64,000 nt of DNA. Origin: Elgaria multicarinata webbii. Lineage: Eukaryota; Chordata; Lepidosauria; Squamata; Anguidae. Position numbers and translations under genes: made by a program. Positions 22,640 through 33,300 of the stretch are shown one piece after another; positions within the stretch are counted from its first letter, which is position 1; every line of letters starts with the position of its first letter. Location: contig NC_086179.1 of NCBI RefSeq assembly GCF_023053635.1, positions 4,664,001-4,728,000 of the forward strand, in the 5' to 3' direction. The notes beneath the pieces are model-generated. The model was not told where the DNA came from, searched no databases, and was given only the letters and a program-made list of their open reading frames with translations.

Positions 22640-22930
22640 TGTTTCAAGTTTGTTTATTTATTTATTTATTTAATTACATTTATATACCGCCCCATAGCTG
22701 AAGCTCTCTGGGCGGTTTACAACAATTAAAGTCGGCTTTGATTTCATAGTTTGGATGTCATTTCATAATTTATTTATTTATTTAAAGTATTTTTATCCCA
22801 CTCCTCAGCAAGAAAGTCTCCCAGGGTGGCTTACATGCAACGCGTAAAACAAGTCCCTGCCTGCAGGCTTACAATCTAAAATGTCACAACACACAAGGAA
22901 AAAGAGATGGGGAGGGAAGAGGAGGGGGAA
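22640..22930 (-). mobile_element. Minus L2 tail and minus LINE/SINE tail
   Basis: 22650-22730 is a short L2 3' end (ATATACCGCCCCATAGCTGA). 22780-22930 is the reverse of the GATTGTAAGCCTGTGGGCAG family (CCTGCAGGCTTACAATCTAA). Confidence 0.7.
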
Positions 22931-23082
22931 AAGGAAGGCAGTCTTTCAGCTGGGCGGGTTGAATGGCCCTATTTCTCCTCTCCTTTCCCTCTGTTACAGC
23001 CTGCTGGAACGGCGGCTGATGTATATATGGGACCTGTGTGTCTAATATGTTTCAGCATCTTGTCTTTAAGGGTAATTTGGTT

Positions 23083-23850
23083 ATGTATTCATAAGAAGAG
23101 CCCTGCTGGATCAGACCAAGGGTCCATCTAGTCAAGCACTCTGTTCACACAGTGGCCAACCAGCCCTCGGCCAGGGATGAACAAGCAGGACATGGTGCAA
23201 CAGCACCCTCCCACCCATGTTCCCCAGCAACTGGTGCACACAGGCTTACTGCCTCGAATACTGGAGGTAGCACACAACCATCAGAGCTAGGAGCCATCGA
23301 TAGCCTTTGCCTCCAGGAATTGATCCAACCCCTTTTTAAAGCCATCCAAATTGGTGGCCATCACTACATCTTGTGGTAGTGAGTTCCATAATTTAACTAT
23401 GCGCTGCATGAAGAAGTCCTTCCTCTTATTTGCCCTGGATCTCCCACCCATCAGCTTCATGGGATGACCTCAATGGGTTCTAATATTATGGGAGAGGGAG
23501 AAAAATGTCTCCCTCTCCACATTCTCTACACCATGCATAATTTTGTACACCTCTATCATGTCCCCCTTCAGCCTCCTCTTCTCCAAGCTAAACAATCCCA
23601 GCTGATGTAACCTTCCCTCGTAGGGGAGATGCTCCAGCCCCTGAATCATTTTAGTTGCTTTTTCCTGCACTTTTTCCAGCTCTATAATATCCTTTTTTAG
23701 GTCTGGTGACCAGAACTGCACACAGTATTCTACGTGTGGTTGCACCATAGATTTGTGTCAAGGCTATATGATACTGGCTGTTTTATTCTCAATTCTTTTT
23801 CTTATAATGCCTAACATGGAGTTTGCCTTCTTTACAGCGGCCGCACACCT
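23083..23850 (-). mobile_element. CR1 LINE 3' portion, older subfamily, longest copy
   Basis: The minus strand encodes [60 protein letters not shown] and, after a decayed stretch, LWNSLPQDV-like sequence. The 3' end at 23083 reads AAGAAGAGCCCTGCTGGATC. It is the fuller relative of 3357-3790. Confidence 0.88.
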
Positions 23851-24397
23851 CTCCTGTTTTGGTGGGCATGGCATTTCTTTTCCATTGCGGCCCATAGTTC
23901 CCTCTCTTTGGCTTATTCGTTGACGCCTCTACTTTATGCACGAGAAGGCAGTCACACTGTCTGGCTTGGTGTCGCCTAACGTGAGCTGGAGCACCAAACA
24001 GATCTGGTCCACAGCTACAGCGAATGCTAAATCGCTTTTCCTGTCCACCCTGCCCCAATGAGCCAACCAACCAAAACTTGGCTGCCTGGCCGTGGTGAAG
24101 ATTTTTCCGACTCTGCATCTCACCACTTCGTTGTTTTTGGACCAGGTTGGCGACTTTGGAATAAAGCCGCAGGCTGCAATCCAATGCCAATAAATTCTCC
24201 TAGCAGCTGCCAGCAACACATAACGGGAGGAGTCACATAGACTGCATGAAAAGAGGGGATAAACCCCGAAGTCACACCTGGGGATGAACAGTGTTTGAAT
24301 TGGAGAGCTCTCGGTTCATAGATCACAAAAGTCGGAAGCGAAACAAGAGACCAAGCAAGAGAACCTATAAATAAAGAGTCACTGGTCCAAAAGAAGC
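23851..24397. other. No recognised feature
   Basis: Overlapping minus-strand frames (23789-24219) have no recognisable domain and partly use CR1-flanking DNA. Unassigned. Confidence 0.45.
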
Positions 24398-24470
24398 TGG
24401 TTGGCCACTGTGTGAACAGAGTACCGGACTAGAAGGTTTGATCCAGCAGGGCTCTTCTAATATTCTCATG
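24398..24470 (+). mobile_element. Older CR1 subfamily, terminal 70 bp
   Basis: GGTTGGCCACTGTGTGAACA to CAGCAGGGCTCTTCTAATAT. Confidence 0.75.
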
Positions 24471-24674
24471 AGACTCCACCACGTCCTTTGAAAACTTAGT
24501 AATTTCAGGGCTGAATTGCTCTTTTATCATTCAGAGGTGCTTCCTAATCAACATCAGTCGTCTTATCTGTAATCTAAGCCCATTGCTTATATTATTATTT
24601 ATTGTATTGCTTTTATATGTATTATATTTTATTTGGTGTGGTTCCCTGCCTTTATTCAGAGGGAGAGGCGGGTA

Positions 24675-25411
24675 ATAGAAACCAAATGCACAGTTACAAG
24701 ATGGGGGATACTTGGCTCAGCAATACTACAAACGGGAAGGATCTTGGAATTGTTGTAGATTGCAAGCTGAATATGAGCCAACAGTGTAATATGGCTGCAA
24801 GAAAGGCAAATGCTGTTTTGGGCTGCATTAATAGAAGTAGAGCTTCCAAATCATGTGAGGTACTGGTTTCTCTCTATTTGGCCCTGGTTAGGCCTCATCT
24901 AGAGTATTGCGTCCAGTTCTGGGCTCCACAATTCAAGAAGGACGCAGACAAGCTGGAGCGGGTTCAGAGGAGGGCAACCAGGATGATCAGGGGTCTGGAA
25001 ACAAAGCCCTATGAAGAGAGACTGAAAGAACTGGGCATGTTTAGCCTGGAGAAGAGAAGATGGAGGGGAGACATGACAGCACTCTTCAAATACTTAAAAC
25101 GTTGCCACACAGAGGAGGGCCAGGATCTCTTCTCGATCCTCCCAGAGTGCAGGACACGGAATAATGGGCTCAAGTTACACGTAGCCAGATTCCAGCTGGA
25201 CATCAGGAAAAACTTCCTGACTGTTAGAGCAGTGTGACAATGGAATCAGTTACCTAGGGAGGTTGTGGGCTCTCCCACGCTAGAGGCCTTCAAGAGGCAG
25301 CTGGACAACCATCTGTCAGGGATGCTTTAGGGTGGATTCCTGCATTGAGCAGGGGGTTGGACTTGATGGCCTTGTAGGCCCCTTCCAACTCTGCTATTCT
25401 ATGATTCTATT
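24675..25411 (+). mobile_element. CR1 LINE 3' portion with 210-codon ORF2 remnant
   Basis: The plus frame reads [60 protein letters not shown] through KNFLTVRAV and stops at 25237. It continues as 3' UTR to the ATTCTATG tail. Followed by (AAT)n. Confidence 0.92.
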
Positions 25412-25412
25412 A

Positions 25413-25469
<57 letters not shown>

Positions 25470-25471
25470 TT
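25413..25471. repeat. (AAT)n microsatellite, about 19 units
   Basis: Uninterrupted AAT run directly after the CR1 tail; probably grew from the tail. Confidence 0.95.
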
Positions 25472-25599
25472 CAGTGGAATGTACAGGGAACTGTTCTCCA
25501 CCAATTTATTTTTCAGATTAGGGCTACATTGCCTGAAGTCTTCCCATATATTCATGCCTGGACCCTAAAATAATCTTCAGCAGTCCTTCTCCGAGAGTT

Positions 25600-26580
25600 C
25601 CTGCCAAAAGAAATACTGTCAGGTGGATGGCTACTAAGAGGAGGGCCTTTACTGTTGTGGCACCCCTGCTGTGGAATAAGCTTCCCAGAGAGGCTCACCT
25701 GGCACCCAACATTGTGCTCTTTTCGGTGCCAGGTGAAGATCTCATTTCCCCAGGCATTTTAGTCTTTAATTTTCTGTTGTTTTAAATTTATTTATTTATT
25801 TATTACATTTATATACCGCCCCCATAGCTAGAGCTCTCTGGGCGGTTTACAGAAATTCTAAAATGAGATAAAAACCAGTATACAAAATTTAAAATTCTAA
25901 AACAGAGAACATACGTACATGAAGCATTAAAAACCGTTAAAAATAAACATGTGGGTGATTAAGAAGTGCCGCCCTATGCCTGGATAAAGAAGAAAGTCTT
26001 AACCTGGTGCTGGAAAGATAGCAGCGTTGGCGCCAGGCGAGCCTCATCAGGGAGTTCGTTCCACAGTCTGGGGGCCACCACTGAAAAGGCCCTGTCCCTC
26101 GTTGCCACACTCCGAGCCTCTCTCGGAGTAGGCACCCGGAGGAGGACCTTAGATGTTGAATGTAGTGACCGGGTATATTCACGTCGGGAGAGGTGTTCCG
26201 TCAGGTATTGTGGTCCCAAGCCGTGTAAGGCTTTATAGGTCAAAAACAGCACCTTGAATTGGGCTCGGAAACATACAGGCAGCCAGTGCAAGAGGACCAG
26301 AGCAGGTGTTATATGGTCGAACCTTCTGGTTCCTGAAATCAATCTGGCCGCTGCATTTTGCACGAGCTGCAGCTTCTGAACCGTCTTCAAAGGCAGTCCT
26401 ACGTAGAGTACATTGCAGTAATCTAACTTGGAGGTTACCAGAGCATGGACAGCTGAAGCCAGGTTATCCCTGTCCAGATAGGGGCGTAGCTGGGCCACCA
26501 ACTGGAGTTTGTAGAAGGCACTCCCTGCCACTGAGGTCACCTGAGCCTCAAGTGACAATGACGGATCTAAATACGTTATA
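25600..26580. mobile_element. Plus L2 3' fragment (25600-25780) facing a minus L2 (25785-26580)
   Basis: The left part ends in CCCAGGCATTTTAGTCTTTA. The right part is a minus L2 whose frame (26558 to 25974) encodes [60 protein letters not shown] and [20 protein letters not shown], 194 codons without a break. The tail is at 25785-25820. Confidence 0.88.
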
Positions 26581-27191
26581 TTTAAAATCTTTGCATCACT
26601 GCAGGTTTTGAGAGCACTTCTAAAACCTGCAAAACCTATTCAATGAGAGATCGTAACGGGACAGAAAATAACTGACCACATGCACACATGGTAAATGATA
26701 TATTTCACCGCCTATTGGTGGCATCTAGCCAGAACATGAGTGCTAAGAAACCACAAAACGCCGAATCCTTTTTCACGCTGGTGTTGCCGTACCTCCTTTG
26801 GGGCGCTCTGGATGCTGGTGAAGCGTAAACAGTTAAGAGCCGGAGCTGTGAACCGGTGCGCCCACGTTCACCTCCATTCTGACGCAAGCGCGGCGCCTCC
26901 GAAACGGGAACAGCGGGGAAATTATTCTGCATGGGGTTCTTGCAAGGCGTGCGCGCGGGCGCTTTGCGTGTTCAGGACAGCACCATAAGAATATTAAGAG
27001 CTATTACGGGAACAGGCTGCGAAGGAGAAGACCCCGCCTGTCCGGCATCAGACGGCAGATTTCTCATAAATACTATTTACATCCTTTAAATTAAAACCAT
27101 TTCTGAAGAGTTGCCTGAGATCAGCGTGACGAGAACGGCCTTGCGTGGCACGGGCTTGGTGGCACCCTGGAGCGGCACCTTCCCGGGTCGA
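26581..27191 (-). other. ASB13: Probable ASB13 3' UTR and 3' flank
   Basis: Non-repetitive sequence directly after the ASB13 stop, with moderate GC and several CpG (26780-26990). I see no certain AATAAA on the minus strand, so the transcript end is not fixed. Confidence 0.4.
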
Positions 27192-27319
27192 TCAGTTATA
27201 GGAGAGGAAGTCGATTAATCGCAGAGGAATGTGGAGCTTGGAGATTTTCTCCAGGGCTTGCCGGCCAAGGGCTCTCCTCAGGCTCAGCCGGCAGAGCTGG
27301 GACAAGCACAGCGGAGTTT
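27192..27319 (-). CDS. ASB13: ASB13 coding exon 6 (SOCS box and stop)
   Basis: 128 nt from the acceptor CTGCAG (27320-27325) to the stop TGA at 27194-27192. It encodes the SOCS box: [20 protein letters not shown], then the Cul5-box region [13 protein letters not shown]. The BC-box core (L-S-Q-L-C-R) that contacts Elongin C is present. In the Cul5-box region the residue after IP is Leu, where I recall Pro in human (IPPRLIDYL). The 3' UTR must lie below 27192; I could not place a clear polyadenylation signal. Confidence 0.95.
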
Positions 27320-30300
27320 CTGCAGGGGAGGAAAATAAAATGGGTGAGGTGCGGTGGAGGAGAAAGGAGGCAGAACTTCCTTTTTTAAAAAAAATCAGAA
27401 CTTAAGAGCAGTGCTGGATCAGGCCAACGGGCTGTCTCGTCCAGTCAGTGGTCTTCAACTGATTCAGACCTAAGATCCATCTTATTTATTTATTTATTTA
27501 TTTTATTACATTTATATACCGCCCAACAGCCGAAGCTCTCTGGGCGGTTTACAACAATTAAAAATGGTAAACATTAAAAGTATACAAAATTTAAAAACCA
27601 TAAAAACCATAAAAAACAATATAAAAACAACAGTATCCATTTAAAAACAACAATTCTGGGGTTCGTTAAAGACAAACTTAACATTGTTAAATGCTGTTAA
27701 AATGCCTGGGAGAAGAGAAAAGTCTTGACCTGGCGCCGAAAAGATAACAATGTTGGCGCCAGGCGAGCCTCATCGGGGAGATCATTCCACAGTCGGGGGG
27801 CAACCACCGAAAAGGCCCTCTCCCTTGGAGCCATTCTCTGAGCTTCCCTTGGAGTAGGCACTTGGAGGAGGACCTTAGATGTTGAGCGCAGTGTATGGGT
27901 AGGTTCATGTCGGGAGAGGCGTTCCATCAAGTATTGCAGTCCCAAGCAGTGTAAGGCTTTATAGGTCAAAACCAGCACCTTGAATTGGGCTCGGAAACAT
28001 AAAAGCAGCCAATGCAAGCAGGCCTGAATCGGTGTCATATGCTCAAATCTCCCTGTTCCAGCTATCAATCTGGCCGCTGCCTTTTGCACAAGCTGCAGCT
28101 TCCGGACCGTCTTCAAAGGCAGCCCCATGTAGAGGGTATTGCAGTAATCTAATTTGGAAGTTACCAAAGTATGGACAACTGAAGCTAGGTTATCCCTGTC
28201 CAGATAGGGGCGTAGCTGGGCCACCAACCAAAGTTGGTAGAAAGTACTCTGTGCCACCGAGGCCACCTGAGCCCCAAGTGACAAAGATGGTTCTAGGAGA
28301 ACCCCCAAGCTACGAACCTGCTCTTTCAGGGGGAGTGCAACCCCATCCAGAACCAGTTGAACCATCTTGGACTGCCAACCTGCAACATGGGACCCACTTC
28401 GACAATGCCACAATGCCAGATACAAACCAAAGGAACCCAAAAGGCGACCGCTGTAGAAACAAAATAAACCCAACGAAATAAATCGTCATTCAAAAATTAC
28501 ACACACTTATTTATACAAGAATAACTGTTTTCAATACAATACTAATACAAGTCTACAACAATCCACTATCACATCAGTGTGGCATTTCATTACCGTATTT
28601 CTTCGATTCTAAGATGCACTTTTCCCCCCATATAAACATCTCTAAAAACAGGGTGCATCTTAGAATCGCAGGTGCGTTTATAGAATCATAGAATAGTAGA
28701 GTTGGAAGGGGCCTCCAAGGCCATCGAGTCCAACCCCCTGCTCAATGCAGGAATCCACCCTAAAGCATCTCTGACAGATGGTTGTCCAGCTGCCTCTTGA
28801 AGGCCTCTAGTGTGGGAGAGCCCACAACCTCCCTAGGTAACTGATTCCATTGTCGTACTGCTCTAACAGTCAGGAAGTTTTTCCTGATGTCCAGCCGGAA
28901 TCTGGCTTCCTTTAACTTGAGCCCATTATTCCGTGTCCTGCACTCTGGGAGGATCGAGAAGAGATCCTGGCCCTCCTCTGTGTGACAACCTTTTAAGTCT
29001 TTGAAGAGTGCTATCATGTCTCCCCTCAATCTTTTCTTCTCCAGGCTAAACATGCCCAGTTCTTTCATTTATTATTTCTTAGAATCAAAGCTTTTCTTTA
29101 TTATTTCTTAGAATCAAAGCTTTTTTTTCTGTTGGTGGTACTGAAATTAGTGTGTGTCTTACAATCGATGGTGTCTTACAATCGAAGAAATACGGTACAT
29201 GTCAGTATAGCATTCAATTGTAAATTAACAATAATTTCAAACCAGATTTAAACAGTCATTGCATTGAAATCCGACCCATAGACACCAGGCACTAATCACA
29301 TAAACAATGTATTAAGACCAAATTTAGTCAACAAAGTTCATGTTATTCCTTGTTTCGAAGTATCTTCTTCGAAAACGTCGGTCTAAGTAGTCGCCAACAG
29401 GCAGTGGAAAAACTCACCCAATCTCTCTTTATTAAATTTTTCAAGGTGAGACCATCTTCCGGTATTATATCAAGATCAGTAAAACGTATTTGGCTTCGTC
29501 ACACTGAGAAACAGAAAACGATGTGACGAAACGAAATACGTTTTACCGATTTATGTGATCAGGTGATGGCGTCTGATGTCTGCGGGTCGGATTTCCATGC
29601 AATGACTGTTTAAATCTGGTTTGAAATGATTGTTAATTTACAATTGAATGCTATTGATATGTAATGAAATGCTACACTGATGTGATAGTGGATTGTTGTA
29701 GACTTGTATTAGTATTGTATTGAAAACAGTTATTCTAGAATAAAGAAGTGTGTATAATTTTTGAATGACGATTTATTTCGTTGGGTTTATTTCGTTTCTA
29801 CGGTGGTCGCCTTTTGGGTTCCTTTGGTTTACATTTTCACCACCACTGCCTCCCTTACTATAGTTACAATGCCAGATACTTCTGTTAGTTCACTTGCTTT
29901 CAATAAGAAAGTTAAGGAGAAATGCTGGTCTTAAATACTATGTAAGTAATGGTTATTCTATATGTTATCTTATCCCCTATGATGTTTAACATATACATGA
30001 AGCCGCTGGGGGAGGTTATCCGGAGATGTGGACTGAGGTGTCATCAATATGCGGATGATACCCAGCTCTACCTTTCCTTTTCATCAAACCCAGGTGAGGC
30101 AGTGGCTGTTCTGAACCAGTGCCTGGGCACGGTAATGGACTGGATGAGGGCTAACAAACTGAGACTTAATCCAGACAAGATGGAGGGACTGTTAGCGGGT
30201 GGTTCATCTGTCCGGCGAGGTGATGTTTGCCCTGTCCTGGATGGGGTTGCACTCCCCCTAAAGGATCGGGTCCGTAGTTTGGGGGTGCTCTTGGATCCAG

Positions 30301-33300
30301 AACTGTCACTTGAAGCACAGGTGAACTCAGTGGCAAAGAGCACCTTTTATCAGCTGAGGCTGATATACCAACTGCGCCCTTATCTGGATGGAGATAACCT
30401 AGCTACCATGCTCTGATAACCTCTCGTTTGGATTTCTGCAATGCGTTATACGTGGGGCTGCCTTTGAAAATGGTCCGGAAACTTCCACTGGTACAAAACA
30501 GGGCAGCCATTTACTAACAGGGACTGGCCAACGAGACCACATCACGCCAGTCCTTTTCCAGCTTCATTGGCTGCCAGTCCAGGTCCGGGCCCGATTCAAA
30601 GTGCAGGTACTAACATTCAAAGCCCTAAACAGTTTGGAGCCAAGTTATTTGAAGGAACGCCTCCTCCCATATATATCTGCCCGGACCTTAAGATCATCTA
30701 CAGGGGCCCTTCTCTGTGAGCCCCTGCCAGAGAAAGTGAGGCAGGTGGCTACTAGGAGGAGGGCCTTATCCGCTGTGGCACCCCAGCTGTGGAATGAGCT
30801 CCCCAGAGAGGTCCGCCTGGCGCCTACACTGTACTCTTTTTATCGCCAGCTGAAGACCTTTTTATTCTCTTAGTATTTTTACACTTAATTTTAACTTAAA
30901 TTTAATTTTTACTGTTCTAACTCTGTATTTTAATCTTATATCAATATTTGCTCTGTGGTTTTATCCTGGTTGTGCTTTTTATACTGTATTTTGTATTTGT
31001 GTTTTTAACCTGTTGGTTGCTTTATTATGGTTTTAATTTTTGTGAATCGCCCAGAGAACTTTGGCTATTGGGCGGTATAAAAATGTAATAAATAAATAAA
31101 TAAATAAATAATATTTTTTTATGTTCTATATAGCGTGTCCTGAGGAAGCATTCCTGGCAAAACAGGTTAAATGTACCGGACTCCTGTTGTTACTGAACTA
31201 CAACATGCTGCATAATTGTTTTCATTACATGAATGTCATTACCAAACGCTGTAAAATTGTTTTCATTATATTAATGTACTTTATCGTGAGCATTACTAAT
31301 GTATATGTTACACGCCACCAATATACACACACATATACATACTTTTGAAATAGAATAATTGGCCATAAGTATTTTGTTTTAAATTGGATAATTGGCCATA
31401 AGTATTTTGTTTAAATTGGAGATAGGACATGCAATAGTACATTGATGTGATAGGTTATGATTTAAAAACAATATGTTTACATAGTTTGAGGCAGTGTAAC
31501 ATAACTTGCCAATGAGAACAAGATATATATATATATACATCTAATTAACAGTTTTTGTGTTTATTTGGTTTTTTCTGTTTACGGTTAGAGGGTGTTCACC
31601 CACAGCTTTGCCGTGACCCATCTGGGCTGATCGCACGACCCACCAGTTGAAGACTGCGGATCTAGGGCACGTCTACACCTGCCAGATTTCACAGGGTTAT
31701 CTCTAGGTTGTCCCTGTGTGCATCCATATGACGCAGGGGGTATCCCGGGGGGAACCTGAGACGACCAGGGGCTTTCCCCGGGATATCTGGGACCATGGAT
31801 TTCCCAATATTTTGTCATAATTCTCTACCAGTAGATAATTCCATTGCCAGGGTGCCACCAATGAAAAGGCCCTGCCCCACGAGCTGCATTCTTCAAGAGC
31901 ACCACAATGGGCTGCATTAATAGAAGTAGAGCTTCCAAATCGCGTGAGGTCCTGGTTCCTCTCTATTCAGCCCTGGTTAGGCCTCATCTAGAGTATTGCA
32001 TCCAGTTCTGGGCTCCACAATTCAAGAATGACGCAGACAAGCTGGAGCGTGTTCAGAGGAGGGCAACCAGGATGATCAGGGTCTGGAAACAAAGCCCTAT
32101 GAAGAGAGACTGAAAGAACTGGGCCTGTTTAGCCTGGAGAAGAGAAGATTCAGGGGAGACATGAGAGCACTCTTCAAAGACTTAAAAGGTTGTCACACAG
32201 AGGAGGACCAGGATCTCTTCTCAATCATCCCAGTGTGCAGGACACGGAATAACGGGCTCAAGTTACAGGAAGCCAGATTCTGGCTGGACATCAGGAAAAT
32301 CTTCCTGACTGTTAGAGCAGTACGACAATGGAATCAGTTACCTAGGGAGGTTGTGGGCTCTCCCACACTCGAGGCCTTCAAGAGGCAGCTGGACCACCAT
32401 CTGTCAGGGATGCTTTAGGGTGGATTCCTGCATTGAGCAGGGGGTTGGACTCGATGGCCTTGTAGGCCCCTTCCAACTCTGCTATTCTATGATTCTATGA
32501 TTCTATGAAAAAACCTCCCCGGCTGATCTTAAACCCAAGGATGCTCCCCCAATATACAGCTGTCAGGACTAATAACCATTGATAAAAGTTATCTCCTATA
32601 TGCATTCATTGATGGCTCTTTAGAAAGTCTCAAGAAATTGCAACAGAGGAATGCACATCGGCACGTGACAAATAGGGAAAAGGTAGTGGGAGGAAGGGGC
32701 TGCCATGCTCAGCCACCGAGAGACAACAGCAGGACCCTCACTCACTTTCGTAATGCTCAAAGCACTTGGCCGCTTGGCTGTTGCTCCAGGTATAGTCCGA
32801 AGGTTTCTTGCCCCGGTTGTCCCGGGCATAAATGTTTCCCCCGAACTCGACCAGCATCTCCACCAGATCAGCGTTTTTCACCTTGGCGGCGTGATGGAGG
32901 GCTGTCTCGTGAAGTTTGGCGGCATTCACGTTGGCCCCTGATGGCACGGACAAAAAATAAGAGAGAGACGGTCGACAAAGTGAGATGGGTACAAGTCAGA
33001 AGAACCCGAAGTCGCCAGTGGTCCCTGTGGCTTTGCGGACGAATTTCAACCTACGCCGTGACGCGAGGTTGGTTTCCCATCAGTTTATGGGAATATGGGG
33101 TTAATCACCCTTCCCCAACTGGGTGCCCTCCAAATGTTCAAGTCCCATCAGCCCCGGACAGCATGTCCAATAGTCAGGAATCCTGGGAGTTGGGTGGGAA
33201 TTGTGGGAGCTGCAGTCCAATACATCTGGAAAACTCCAGGGGGCTGTCTATACGTCTTCTAAGCTGCGCAGTGGCGCTGTGTCAGTTATATGATGCAGCC

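Larger units (their letters stand above)
28424..29865. mobile_element. 1.4-kb inverted-repeat (fold-back) element with 14-bp flanking duplication
   Basis: The left arm (28425-28593 and, after a nested MITE, 29194-29290) is the reverse complement of the right arm (about 29572-29825): for example TTTGAATGACGATTTATTTC on the right and its complement on the left. The flanks share ACAATGCCAGATAC (left about 28410-28423, right about 29866-29879), which suggests a target duplication. A mariner-like MITE (28595-29193) with a CR1 inside it splits the left arm. No coding frame; family unknown. Confidence 0.7.

Noticed and set aside
23789-24219. 133- and 96-codon minus-strand frames
   Set aside because: Overlapping frames with no domain, partly running into CR1 flank.
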